64,000 nucleotides of DNA from Scatomorpha stercorigallinarum (GTDB lineage: Bacteria; Bacillota; Clostridia; Oscillospirales; Oscillospiraceae), in contig CALXGN010000009.1 in NCBI GenBank assembly GCA_944387865.1, positions 1 to 64,000 on the forward strand, read 5' to 3'. Numbering within the stretch: the first letter of the stretch is position 1; every line of letters starts with the position of its first letter. Under the pieces are notes generated by a model. It was given only the letters and a program-made list of their open reading frames with translations. It was not told the origin of the DNA and made no database searches. The translations under genes and the position numbers were made by a program. Positions 8,745 to 18,501 of this stretch are shown in pieces.

Positions 8745-11700
8745 ATGCCCATGGGCGCTGATGGAAAATATATACCGCTGGAGCGGCTCTCCGCCTTCGC
8801 CGCCAACGCCGCGCGATGCAGCTTCCCGCGCGGCCGCACGGGCGGGGCGGGGGAGCGCCGGGCCGTGGCGCGCGCGCTCGCGCGGCTGCGCCGCGAGCGG
8901 GAGACGGCGAAGGCCGGCGGCGGCGCGGCGGCCGAGTGGCTGCTCGACAACGCCTATCTCATCGAGCGCGAGGGCCTGGCCGCGGCGGAGGGCTTCCGCA
9001 GCGCGCCGCGCCTGCGCGCCGTCAGGGGCGGGGCCCTGGTGGCTTACGCGGCGGCGGCGCTGGTGCGCGCGGGCCGGGGCGAGGTGACGGCGGAGCGCCT
9101 GGAGGCCTTCCTGGCCGGATTCCAGAGCGTGCTGCCGCTGGAGCGCGCGGAGCTCACGCGCTTTGCGGACGCCGTGCGCGCGGCGCTGGTGCGTTTCGCC
9201 GCCGCCAACGTGCGCGACGCCGGCTGCATCTCGGCGGCGGTGACCAGCCTGCGCGCGCTCTCCACGCTCGACCTGGGCCCGGCGCTGGAGCGCGCCGACC
9301 TGACGGACGCCATACTGCGCCGCGACCCGGCGGGCGTCTATCCGCGCATGGACGAGCGCACGCGCGGCATGTACCTGGCGGAGATCACGCGCTTGGCGAA
9401 AAAACAGCGCTCCGGCGAGCAGAAGCTCGCGCGTCGCATCCTCGCCCTCTCGGAGGGCTCGTCCGGCGAGGCACGGCACGTGGGCTGGTGGCTCTTCGGC
9501 CGCGAACAGCCCTCACCCCTGCCCGCGGCGGCCTATCTGGCGGCCAACGCGGCCCTCACCGCCGCCGTCTCCGCCGCCGTGGGCGTGTTCGCGCGCAGCC
9601 TGACGGCGGCGGCGCTCGCCCTGCTGCCGGCATCCGCCCTGGCGAAGGGGTTTACGGACGCGGCGGTGCTCCGTTGCTCGCGCCCGCGGCTGATACCGCG
9701 CATGGAGCTCGACGGGTGCGCCGGGGAGGAGGGGCGCACGGTCTGCGCCATCTCCGCCCTGTTGACGCAGGAGGGCTCCGGCCCCGCTCTGGCCGCGCGG
9801 CTGGAAGAATACCGCTGTGCCGCCCGCGGCTGCGGCGGGCGCGTCGTTTTCGCCCTGCTGGCCGACCTGCCGGAGGCGGAAACGGCGGAGACGCCGGAGG
9901 ACGCGCCGCGCATCGCCGCCGCCCGCGGCGCCTTCGACGCGCTGAACGAAAAATACGGCGGCGGCTTCCTCCTCCTCTGCCGCCGGCGGTCATATTCCGC
10001 GCGCGACGGCCGCTGGCTGCCGCGCGAGCGCAAGCGCGGGGCCATCATGGCCCTGGCCGCGCTGATGCAGGGCCGGGAGAGCGAGCTGGAAGCCGCCAGC
10101 GGCGACATATCGCTCATCCGCGGGGCGGAGTATATCCTGGCGCTGGATGCGGACACGCGATTGCTGCCGGGCGCGGCGGAGGAGCTCATCGGCGCCATGC
10201 TGCACCCGCTCAACCGCGCCGTGGTGGAAAATGGCCGCGTGGTGCGCGGCCGCGGGCTCATACACCCGCGCATGGACACGGAGCTGCAGAGCGCGGTGGC
10301 CACGCGCTTTGCGCGCGTTTTCGCCCCCGAGGGCGGCACGGACCCCTATAACGCCGCCTGCGGCGAGGTGTGGATGGACCTCACCGGGCGCGGAGGCTTT
10401 TCCGGCAAGGGCATCATCGACGCCGCCGCCCTGCTCGGCTGCTGTTCGGCCCTGCCGCCGGGCGTGCTCAGCCACGACGCGGTGGAGGGCGCGCTGCTGC
10501 GCGGCGGATATATGAGCGACACCGCCCTCATGGATTCCTTCCCCTCCGCGCCGCTGCCGTATTTCAAGCGCCTGCACCGCTGGACGCGCGGCGACTGGCA
10601 GAACATCCGCTTCATCGCGCCCGGCTCCGCCCTGCCCTGGGTGGAGCGGGCGCGCCTGGCGGACAGCCTGCGCCGCAGCATGGAACCGCTGGGCAGTACG
10701 GCCGCGTTCTTTGCCGCCGCCGTGTTCCCATCCGCGGGGACGCTCGCCGCCGCCGGCGTGGCCGCCGCGGCCCTCTTCGCCCATGTCCCGCGCGCGGCGG
10801 CCTACGGCTTCGCCGCGCGCCGCGAGGGGCGGGGCGAGACGCTCTCCCACCGCGGCGCGGCGGGGGAACTGCTGCGCGCCGGCGTAAAGGCGCTGCTGCT
10901 GCCGGCGGAGGCCGCCGTCTGTACCGGCGCGGCCGCCACCGCCCTCTGGCGCAGCTTCGTGACAAAAAAAGACCTGCTTCAATGGCAGACCGCCGCCCAG
11001 GGCGAGAGCGCCTCCGGCACCTTTGCCGCGCACGTGCGCGCCATGTGGCCGCAGTGCCTGCTGGGGGCGGCCGCGCTGGCCGCCGCGCCCTTCGCGCCCA
11101 CGGCGGGCGTGTGCGCCCTCTGGCTCGCCGGGCCGGCGGTGGGCAGATACCTCGCCGGCGGGCCGCTGCGCGCGGAGGCGCTCGACGAGGACGGCCGCGA
11201 CTTACTGCTGGGGGAGGTGAAGAAGATGTGGGGCTATTTTTCCGCTTATTGCCGCCCGGAATACGGCTATCTGCCGCCGGACAACGTCCAGCAGCAGCCG
11301 CCCGTGGGCGCGGCGGAGCGCACCTCGCCGACGAACATCGGCCTTGCCCTCATCTCCGCCCTGGCCGCCGCCGACCTCGGCGTGGAGGAGCCGGAAAACG
11401 CCCTCGCGCTCATCAAAAACATGCTCGGCACGCTCGAGTCCCTGCCCAAGTGGCGCGGGCACCTTTATAACTGGTACGACATCAGGGCGCTCGCGCCGCT
11501 CGCGCCGCGCTACGTCTCCACCGTGGACAGCGGCAACCTGGCCGCCTGCCTGACGGCCCTGGCCGCCGGGCTGCGCGAATACGGCCGCGGCGGCCTGGCG
11601 GAGCGGGCGCAGGCGCTGGCGGAGGGCATGGACTTCGCCGCGCTATTCGACGGGCGCCGGCGGCTGTTCCGCATCGGCTTCGACGCCGAACGCGGCGAGC

Positions 11701-14700
11701 TCTCCGAGGGGCTCTACGACCTGATGAGCAGCGAAGCGCGCCTGACGGGCTTTTACGCCGTGGCCCGCGGCCTCGTCACGCGCCGCCACTGGCGCGCGCT
11801 CAGCCGCGCCATGGTCCGCTGCGGGCCGCGCCGGGGCATGGCCAGCTGGACGGGCACCATGTTCGAATACCTGATGCCCGAGCTCTTCCTGCCGCTTGCG
11901 CCGGGCGGCGCGCTCTGGGAGAGCGCGCGCTTCTGCCTCTACGCCCAGCGGTGCGACGTGCCGCCCGGCCTGCCCTGGGGCGAGTCGGAGAGCGCCTTTT
12001 ACGCCCTGGACGGCGCGCAAAACTACCGCTACAAGGCCCACGGCTGCGCCGCGCTGGCCCTCAAGCGCGGCATGGGCGCGGACACCGTCGCCGCGCCCTA
12101 CGCGAGCTACCTCGCCCTCTGCGTCTGCCCGCGGGAGGCCGTTGAGAACCTGCGCCGCTTCGCCGCCCTGGGCGCGGAGGGGCCATTCGGCCTCTGCGAA
12201 GCCGTGGACTTCACGCCCGCGCGCTGCCCGGACGGGCCGCGGGCCGTGCGCTGCGTGATGGCCCACCACCTGGGCATGAGCATCACGGCGGCGGCCAACT
12301 GCCTGCTGGACGGCGTGATGGCGCGCCGCTTCATGTCCGCGCCGGAGATGAGGGCCTTTGCCCCGCTGCTGGCCGAGCGCACCAGCGCCCGGGCCGTCAC
12401 GCTGCGCCCGGGCGGGGAGGAGCCGCCGGCCAAACCGGGCCGCGTCCCGGCGGCCGCCTGTGAGCGCCGCGGCGCGTCCGCGGACGCCGCCCGGCCCGAA
12501 GTCTGCCTGCTGTCGAACGGCGTGTACAATGTTATGTTAACTGACACCGGCCTCTCTACTGCATCCTCCGCCGGCTACGGCGTCTATCTGGGCGCGCAGG
12601 ACGCCCTGCGCGGCCCGGCGGGCGTCTCCGCCCGCTTCATCAGCGGCGGGCGGGCCGTGGATCTGCTGCCCCTGCCCGGCGCGGAGGGCGGCCTCGCCTT
12701 CGAGCACCTTTTCACAGGCGCTTTTGCCGCCTTCACGGGCCGCGGGGAGGGTTTGGAGACGCGCGCCCTCGCCGCCGTGGCCGCCGGGCACACGGCGGAA
12801 CTGCGCGAATTCACGCTCCGCAGCGATGAACTGGCGGGCGAGCTGCGCGTGGAGTTCGTGCCCATGCTGGCGCGGCTCAACGATTATGTAAACCATCCCG
12901 CCTTCTGGCGGCTGGGACTGCGCGCGGAAGTGAAGGAGGGCGCGCTGCTCATAACGCGCCTGCCGCGCGGGGACACGCCGGCCCTCTGCCTCTGCGCGCT
13001 CGCCGACCGCGCGTGCTCCTGGCGTGCGAACGAGGACGGCGAGCCCCTCGGCTGGCTGAACCGGCCGCGCGTCACGCTCGCCGCGCCGGTGGAAGCGGGG
13101 GCGGGGGAGGCTTGGCGGCTGCGCCTGGCCATATCCCTGGCTGCGGACGGGCGCTCGGCACTTGCCTCTGCCCGCGCCGCCCTCGCCATGGGGCCGGAGG
13201 GCTTTGCCGACATCCCCGGCGAGCTGGCCGCGCGCGGCGGCTTCGGGGCGGGCGACATCGCCGGGGCGATGGACCTCGCCTCCGCCCTCGCCTTCCCCCT
13301 CGCGCGCTCGCAGGACGTGGCGTCGTCTCGCGAGTTGTGGCGCTACGGCGTCTCCGGCGACGAGCCCATCGTCTGCGCGCGCTTCGAGTCCCTCGAGCAG
13401 CGCGACGCGGCGCTCGCGCTCATCCGCCGCCATGCCCTGCTGCGCGCCTGCGGCCTGACGGGCGACCTGGTGTTCATCACCGCGGACGGCGGGGAGTATA
13501 TGCGCCCGCTGGCTCGCGCCGTGTCCGAGCTGCTCGCCGCGTGCGGGCTGGAGGGCCTGGCCGGCGAGCACGGAGGCGTGCACACTGCCGAGCGCCCCGC
13601 GCCGGAGATCGAGCGCGCCGCCGCGGCGCAGTATACGATGGCCGCGGACGGCGCATCGGAGCTGCTGCCGCCATACGCGCCGGGGGCGGGGCGCGCGCCG
13701 GGGGCATACCCGCCCCTGCCGCGCCGCCGCACGAACAGTACGGCCATGCCGGAGGCCGAATGGCTGCCGGACGGCTCGTTGATTTTTGAAACGCGCGGCA
13801 AACTGCCGCCGCGCTGCTGGACGCACATGCTCTCGAACGGCCTCTTCGGCTATCTGGCGGCGGACAGCGGCCTTGGCTGCATGTGGCAGGGCAACGCGCG
13901 GCTGCGCCGCATCAACGAGTGGGTCAACGACGACCTCGCAGTCAGCGGGCCGGAAGCGCTGGAGACGGTGGCCTCCGGCCACCGGCTGAGCCTGTTCGCG
14001 GACGCGGACGGGGAAAACTGCCGCGTCACCTACGGCTTCGGCTTCGCCCGCTGGGAAAAGTGCGGCGCGTCCGTGACGGCCTTCGTGCCGCCGGGGCTGG
14101 ACGCCCGCGTGCTGCTCATAGAGCGCGCGCCGGGGCGCATATCCTGGCGCACGGCGCTGACGCTGGCGGAAAACGGGCGCGATGCGCGCTGCGTGACGGT
14201 GGAGTTTGAAAACGGCTCGTTCCACGCCGCCTCCCCCTGCTGGGAGGGGGCGGGCGTGAGCGCGGCCTTTTCCGCGCCGCCCACAGGCTGGACGGGCGAC
14301 CTCGCCTCCGCCCTGGCCGGGGAGATGGACGGCCGCGCGGGGGCGGGGCTGCTGCCCTGCTTCGCCGCGGAGTTCGCCGCCGCCGACCTGGCCGTGGCTG
14401 TCTCCACGGACGCGCGCCTCGCCGCGGAGCTGGCGGATCTGGAGCGCGCCCGCGCGGAGCTGGGGCGCACGGCCGCGCACTGGCGCGCGCTGCTGCGCCG
14501 CGTACAGGTAAAAACGCCATGCGAGCGACTGGACCGCTTCGTGAACGGCTGGGCGGCCTATCAGGCGCTGGCCAGCCGCCTGCTGGGGCGCACGGGGCTC
14601 TATCAGAGCGGCGGGGCCTACGGCTTCCGCGACCAGCTGCAGGACGCCGTCAACCTCATACTCATCGACCCCGCGCTCGCCCGCGGGCGCATCATAGACG

Positions 14701-15869
14701 CCTGCGCGCACCAGTACGAGCAGGGCGACGTGATGCACTGGTGGCACCCGCAGGAGGGCGTCTCGCGCGGCGTGCGCACGCGCTGCTCGGACGACTACCT
14801 GTGGCTGCCCTGGGCTGTGGCGGAGTATGTGCAAAAAACCGGCGACCGGGCAATATTGCAGGAGAGAGCGCCCTTCCTGCGCTCGAGGCCCCTCGACGGG
14901 CGGGAGCGCAGTCGCTATGAGCAGCCGGAGCGCACGGGGGAGACGTATACCGTGCTGGAGCACTGCCGGCGCGCCTTCGCGCTCTACAAAGCCCGCGGCG
15001 CGGGCGCGCACGGCCTGCCGCTGATGCTCGACGGCGACTGGAACGACGGCTTTGACGCCGTGGGCAGCGGCGGCCGCGGCGAGAGCGTGTGGCTGGCCTG
15101 GTTCTTCGCGCACACGGCGAGGGCCTTCGCGCCGCTGCTGCCGGAGGCGGAGCGCGGCGGGCTCGTTTCGCTCGCGGAGGAGAGCGAGCGCGCCGCGCTC
15201 GCGGCCTGGGACGGGGAGTGGTACCTCCGCGGCTGGTACGACAACGGCGCGCCCCTGGGCGGCCGCGGCAGCCGCGGCTGTGAGATCGACGTCATCGCCC
15301 AGGCCTGGGCGGCCATGAGCGCCGCCGTGCCGCCGGAGCGCCGGAACGCCGCCCTCGACGCCGCCCTCGCGCGGCTCTTCGACCCGGACGCGCCGCTCAC
15401 GCGGCTTTTCGCGCCGCCCTTCGCGCCCGGAGCGGACAGCGCGGGCTATATCAACGGCTACGGCCCCGGCTTCCGCGAAAACGGCGGGCAGTACACGCAC
15501 GGCGCGCTCTGGCTGGCCCTCGCCTGCCTGAAAAACGGCCGCGCGCAGGACGCTTTGCGCGTCATCCGCTGCGCGCTGCCGCGCGGCGATGAAAGATACG
15601 GCGCGGAGCCCCACGCCGTGCCGGCGGACATCTGCGCCGCCGCGGGGCGCTACGGCGAGGCGGGCTGGACGGGCTACACCGGCTCGGCCGGCTGGCTCTT
15701 CCGCATCGCGGCGGAGGAACTGCTGGGCCTGCGCCTGGAAAACGGCGAGGTGCGCTTCGCGCCCTGCGTCCCGCCGGGCTGGGGCTTCGAGGCGAAGTGG
15801 ACGGACGCCGCCGGCCGGGAGCACGGATACCAGTTCACAAATAATTTACCAAAGGGGGAAGAAAATTGA
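8745..15869 (+). CDS. Cyclic beta-1,2-glucan synthase-like GT84/GH94 multidomain enzyme
   Basis: A 2,374-residue membrane protein of the NdvB/Cgs class, which builds beta-1,2-glucan from UDP-glucose, cyclises it and trims chain length. Domain order: helical N-terminal region; first membrane helices about 262-320; GT84 catalytic region with LALDADTRLLPG near 465 and HRWTRGDWQN near 611; further hydrophobic segments about 650-800; a glucoamylase-like region (about 830-1200) with YVSTVDSGNLAACL; then beta-sandwich and GH94 phosphorylase domains (to the end) with CWTHMLSNGLFGYL, YGFRDQLQD and LMLDGDWNDGFD near 2090. Proteobacterial Cgs is about 2,800 residues, so this is a shorter form like those of Firmicutes. 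GGAGG nine bases before ATG 8745 fixes the start. Codon use is extremely GC-rich. The product sugar linkage is inferred. Confidence 0.85.
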   Translation: MPMGADGKYIPLERLSAFAANAARCSFPRGRTGGAGERRAVARALARLRRERETAKAGGGAAAEWLLDNAYLIEREGLAAAEGFRSAPRLRAVRGGALVAYAAAALVRAGRGEVTAERLEAFLAGFQSVLPLERAELTRFADAVRAALVRFAAANVRDAGCISAAVTSLRALSTLDLGPALERADLTDAILRRDPAGVYPRMDERTRGMYLAEITRLAKKQRSGEQKLARRILALSEGSSGEARHVGWWLFGREQPSPLPAAAYLAANAALTAAVSAAVGVFARSLTAAALALLPASALAKGFTDAAVLRCSRPRLIPRMELDGCAGEEGRTVCAISALLTQEGSGPALAARLEEYRCAARGCGGRVVFALLADLPEAETAETPEDAPRIAAARGAFDALNEKYGGGFLLLCRRRSYSARDGRWLPRERKRGAIMALAALMQGRESELEAASGDISLIRGAEYILALDADTRLLPGAAEELIGAMLHPLNRAVVENGRVVRGRGLIHPRMDTELQSAVATRFARVFAPEGGTDPYNAACGEVWMDLTGRGGFSGKGIIDAAALLGCCSALPPGVLSHDAVEGALLRGGYMSDTALMDSFPSAPLPYFKRLHRWTRGDWQNIRFIAPGSALPWVERARLADSLRRSMEPLGSTAAFFAAAVFPSAGTLAAAGVAAAALFAHVPRAAAYGFAARREGRGETLSHRGAAGELLRAGVKALLLPAEAAVCTGAAATALWRSFVTKKDLLQWQTAAQGESASGTFAAHVRAMWPQCLLGAAALAAAPFAPTAGVCALWLAGPAVGRYLAGGPLRAEALDEDGRDLLLGEVKKMWGYFSAYCRPEYGYLPPDNVQQQPPVGAAERTSPTNIGLALISALAAADLGVEEPENALALIKNMLGTLESLPKWRGHLYNWYDIRALAPLAPRYVSTVDSGNLAACLTALAAGLREYGRGGLAERAQALAEGMDFAALFDGRRRLFRIGFDAERGELSEGLYDLMSSEARLTGFYAVARGLVTRRHWRALSRAMVRCGPRRGMASWTGTMFEYLMPELFLPLAPGGALWESARFCLYAQRCDVPPGLPWGESESAFYALDGAQNYRYKAHGCAALALKRGMGADTVAAPYASYLALCVCPREAVENLRRFAALGAEGPFGLCEAVDFTPARCPDGPRAVRCVMAHHLGMSITAAANCLLDGVMARRFMSAPEMRAFAPLLAERTSARAVTLRPGGEEPPAKPGRVPAAACERRGASADAARPEVCLLSNGVYNVMLTDTGLSTASSAGYGVYLGAQDALRGPAGVSARFISGGRAVDLLPLPGAEGGLAFEHLFTGAFAAFTGRGEGLETRALAAVAAGHTAELREFTLRSDELAGELRVEFVPMLARLNDYVNHPAFWRLGLRAEVKEGALLITRLPRGDTPALCLCALADRACSWRANEDGEPLGWLNRPRVTLAAPVEAGAGEAWRLRLAISLAADGRSALASARAALAMGPEGFADIPGELAARGGFGAGDIAGAMDLASALAFPLARSQDVASSRELWRYGVSGDEPIVCARFESLEQRDAALALIRRHALLRACGLTGDLVFITADGGEYMRPLARAVSELLAACGLEGLAGEHGGVHTAERPAPEIERAAAAQYTMAADGASELLPPYAPGAGRAPGAYPPLPRRRTNSTAMPEAEWLPDGSLIFETRGKLPPRCWTHMLSNGLFGYLAADSGLGCMWQGNARLRRINEWVNDDLAVSGPEALETVASGHRLSLFADADGENCRVTYGFGFARWEKCGASVTAFVPPGLDARVLLIERAPGRISWRTALTLAENGRDARCVTVEFENGSFHAASPCWEGAGVSAAFSAPPTGWTGDLASALAGEMDGRAGAGLLPCFAAEFAAADLAVAVSTDARLAAELADLERARAELGRTAAHWRALLRRVQVKTPCERLDRFVNGWAAYQALASRLLGRTGLYQSGGAYGFRDQLQDAVNLILIDPALARGRIIDACAHQYEQGDVMHWWHPQEGVSRGVRTRCSDDYLWLPWAVAEYVQKTGDRAILQERAPFLRSRPLDGRERSRYEQPERTGETYTVLEHCRRAFALYKARGAGAHGLPLMLDGDWNDGFDAVGSGGRGESVWLAWFFAHTARAFAPLLPEAERGGLVSLAEESERAALAAWDGEWYLRGWYDNGAPLGGRGSRGCEIDVIAQAWAAMSAAVPPERRNAALDAALARLFDPDAPLTRLFAPPFAPGADSAGYINGYGPGFRENGGQYTHGALWLALACLKNGRAQDALRVIRCALPRGDERYGAEPHAVPADICAAAGRYGEAGWTGYTGSAGWLFRIAAEELLGLRLENGEVRFAPCVPPGWGFEAKWTDAAGREHGYQFTNNLPKGEEN

Positions 15870-15888
15870 TGCGCTGTTGAAATAAGTG

Positions 15889-15897
15889 TGCTATAAT
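15889..15897 (+). promoter_or_regulatory. Extended -10 promoter of the yfmF-yfmH operon
   Basis: TGCTATAAT (15889-15897) is an extended -10 box; no -35 stands at 17 bases, although TTGAAA is close. It lies 32 bases before the yfmF ATG. Confidence 0.6.
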
Positions 15898-15929
15898 CGC
15901 TTTTCAGAAAGGCCGATGGGGGGAACTGC

Positions 15930-17231
15930 ATGGACTACAGGCGCGAAGAACTGCTGCCCGGCGTGTGGCTGACGGCCCTGCGCACGGGGAAATTCAAAAC
16001 GGGGACGCTGACGCTCACGCTGCTCAGCCAGCTGGACGCGGAGACGGCCTCCATGCACGCGCTGATACCCAGCGTGCTGCGCCGCGGGACGGTGAGCCTG
16101 CCGGACATGGAGAGCATCGCCTCGCGCCTGGATTCCCTCTACGGCGCGCAGGCGGAGAGCGCCGTGCGCCGCGTGGGCGAGGTGCAGTGCAGCGGCTTCT
16201 TCTCCTCCTTCCCGGAGGACCGCCTGCTGCCGGAGCGCGCGTCGCTGCTGCGCCAGGTGTCCGCCCTGCTGGGCGAGCTGCTGCTGCGCCCCAACACGCG
16301 CGGCGGGCTGCTGCTGCCGGACTATGTGAACAGCGAGCGCGACAAGCTCTGCGAGCGCATCCGCGCGCAGAAAAACGACAAGGACTCCTACGCCGTGCAG
16401 CGCCTGGTGCAGCTGATGTGCCCCTGCGAGGCCGTCGCCGCCGGCACGCTGGGCAGCGAGGAGTCGGCGGAGGCCATACACTACACGAAGCTCACGCGCC
16501 GCTGGCGCGAGCTGACGGCCGCCGCGCCCATCGAGCTCTTCTACTGCGGCTCGGAGGGCTTTGAGGCCGTCTCCGACGCGCTCGCGGAGGCCCTCACGGG
16601 CCTGCCGCGCGGCGAGCTCGACGCGGACATCGGCACGGACGTGCGCATGAACGCCATGGAGAGCGCCCCGCGCGAGTTCACGGACCATATGGACGTCACC
16701 CAGGGCAAGCTGGCCATGGGCTGGCGGCTGGGCGAGAGCATGGAGGAGCCGGACGTGCCCGCGCTGCTGGTGTTCAACGCCGTTTTCGGCGGCAGCGTGA
16801 CGAGCAAGCTCTTCATGAACGTGCGCGAGCGCTTGCAGCTCTGCTACTACGCCTCCTCCGGCCTCGACTGGCAGAAGGGCCTGCTGCTGGTCTCCAGCGG
16901 CGTGGCCTTCGACAAGCTGGGCGCGGCGCGGGACGAGATCTTCGCCCAGCTGGAGGCGATGAAGCGCGGCGAGGTGACGGCTGAGGAGCTGGAGGCCGCG
17001 CGCCTTTCCGTCCGCAACCGCTACGCCTCCATGGGCGACGACCCCTTCGCGCTGGAGAGCCACTACCTCTCGATGAATATCGCGGGCTCGGACGCCTCGC
17101 CGGAGGACATCGCCGCCGCCTGCGACGGCGTCACCGCCGAGGACGTGGTGCGCATCGCGCAGAATACGGACTGCGACGCCATTTATTATCTCAAAGCGGG
17201 GGAGGGCGAGAGCGATGATGACCAGGCGTGA
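15930..17231 (+). CDS. M16-family peptidase-like protein lacking the zinc site (YfmF-like)
   Basis: A 433-residue M16 pitrilysin-fold protein. At the position where active members carry HxxEH this protein reads SVLRRGT, so it should be catalytically silent. The two-lobed fold is recognisable through AVFGGSVTSKLFMNVRERLQ, typical of the second lobe (FG.....LFQ..RE). In Bacillus the silent YfmF and active YfmH are adjacent and resemble other two-subunit M16 enzymes in which one partner only shapes the chamber. A GGGGGGAA ribosome binding site precedes the ATG. It overlaps the next gene by 17 bases, implying stoichiometric translation. Confidence 0.82.
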   Translation: MDYRREELLPGVWLTALRTGKFKTGTLTLTLLSQLDAETASMHALIPSVLRRGTVSLPDMESIASRLDSLYGAQAESAVRRVGEVQCSGFFSSFPEDRLLPERASLLRQVSALLGELLLRPNTRGGLLLPDYVNSERDKLCERIRAQKNDKDSYAVQRLVQLMCPCEAVAAGTLGSEESAEAIHYTKLTRRWRELTAAAPIELFYCGSEGFEAVSDALAEALTGLPRGELDADIGTDVRMNAMESAPREFTDHMDVTQGKLAMGWRLGESMEEPDVPALLVFNAVFGGSVTSKLFMNVRERLQLCYYASSGLDWQKGLLLVSSGVAFDKLGAARDEIFAQLEAMKRGEVTAEELEAARLSVRNRYASMGDDPFALESHYLSMNIAGSDASPEDIAAACDGVTAEDVVRIAQNTDCDAIYYLKAGEGESDDDQA

Positions 17232-18495
17232 CTATCCCGACACCGGCGAGGCGCTCTACAGCGCCGTGCTGCCGAACGGCCTGCAGGTGCTCGTCTGCCC
17301 GCGGCCGGGATATGCGAAGGGCCTTGCCTTCTTCGCCACCAAATATGGCGGGGCCATGCGCCGCTTCACGCTCGACGGCCGGGCCGTCGATACGCCCGCC
17401 GGCGTGGCGCACTTCCTTGAGCACAAGATGTTCGACCTGCCGGAGGGCAACGCCCTGGCCATGCTCTCACAGCGCGGCGCGCGGGCCAACGCCTTCACCT
17501 CCAGCGGCATCACGGCTTATCACTTCGACTGCACGGAGGGCTTTTTCGACGGCCTCGAGCTGCTCTGCCGCTTTGTCAGCACGCCCTATTTCACGGCGGA
17601 GAGCGTGCAGAAGGAGCAGGGCATCATCGGCCAGGAGATACGCATGACCGAAGACAGCCCGGACTTCGCCCTCTATTACGCCTTCCTGCGCGCACTCTAT
17701 GAGCACAACCCCATACGCGACAGCGTGGCCGGCACGGTGGAGAGCATAGCGGAGATCACGCCGCAGACGCTCTACGACTGCCACCGCGCCTTCTATGCGC
17801 CGTCCAACATGGTGCTCTGCGCCGTGGGCGACCTGGACCCGGAGGCCGTGGCGGAAACGGCCCTGCGCATCCTGCCGGCGGAGAAAATGCCCGTCCCGCA
17901 GCCGGACTTCGGCCCGGCGGAGGCGGCGGAGCCCGCCGCGGCGCGCGCGGAGCTCTTCATGGACGTCTCCGCCCCGCAATTCCTGATCGGCGGCAAGCTC
18001 CCCTGCCCGCAGGGGCGCGAGCAGCTGCGGCAGATGCTTTTGTGCGAGCTGGCGCTGCGCTGCCTGGTGGGCCGCTCGTCCCGGCTCTACACCTCGCTCT
18101 ACGGCGAGGGGCTGCTGCGCGCGGACTTCAGCTATGGCGAGGAGAGCACCTGCGGCACGGCCTATTTCGAGCTCGGCGGCGAGAGCGCGGAGCCCGGGCG
18201 CGTGCTGGAGCGCTTCAACGCCGAGGTGCGCCGCGTGAGCGAGAACGGGCTGGACGCCGCGGCCTTTGAGAACGCCCGCCGCGCGGACTACGGCCTTTCC
18301 CTGCGCTATCTGGACTCCTTCCGCACGCTGGCCCGCCAGCTGACGGAAGGGGCCATGAACGGCTACGACTACCTCGACGTCTTCGCTCTCAGCCGCTCGC
18401 TGACGGCGGAGGACTGCGCGCAGTATATAAGAGAGAACTTTGCCCCGGAGCGCCTGGCGCTCGCCACGGTCCGGCCGCGGGGCGCGAAAGGATGA
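17215..18495 (+). CDS. M16-family zinc peptidase (YfmH-like)
   Basis: A 426-residue pitrilysin-family metallopeptidase with the intact inverted zinc motif HFLEH at residues 66-70 and a downstream glutamate-rich region (EQGIIGQEIRM) supplying the third ligand. The C-terminal lobe contains YTSLYGEGLLRADFSY. It presumably degrades short peptides together with the silent partner encoded upstream. Adjacent ATG codons at 17215 and 17218 could both start; GGAGGG lies about eight bases before. It is cytosolic, as no signal peptide is present. Next comes lgt, six bases after the stop. Confidence 0.85.
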   Translation: MMTRRDYPDTGEALYSAVLPNGLQVLVCPRPGYAKGLAFFATKYGGAMRRFTLDGRAVDTPAGVAHFLEHKMFDLPEGNALAMLSQRGARANAFTSSGITAYHFDCTEGFFDGLELLCRFVSTPYFTAESVQKEQGIIGQEIRMTEDSPDFALYYAFLRALYEHNPIRDSVAGTVESIAEITPQTLYDCHRAFYAPSNMVLCAVGDLDPEAVAETALRILPAEKMPVPQPDFGPAEAAEPAAARAELFMDVSAPQFLIGGKLPCPQGREQLRQMLLCELALRCLVGRSSRLYTSLYGEGLLRADFSYGEESTCGTAYFELGGESAEPGRVLERFNAEVRRVSENGLDAAAFENARRADYGLSLRYLDSFRTLARQLTEGAMNGYDYLDVFALSRSLTAEDCAQYIRENFAPERLALATVRPRGAKG

Positions 18496-18501
18496 CCTTG
18501 A

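Noticed and set aside
12537..15824. Minus-strand open frame of 1,095 codons
   Set aside because: It is antisense to the glucan synthase-like gene, is rich in R/A/G/P/Q as expected from reversed GC-rich codons, and matches no family.
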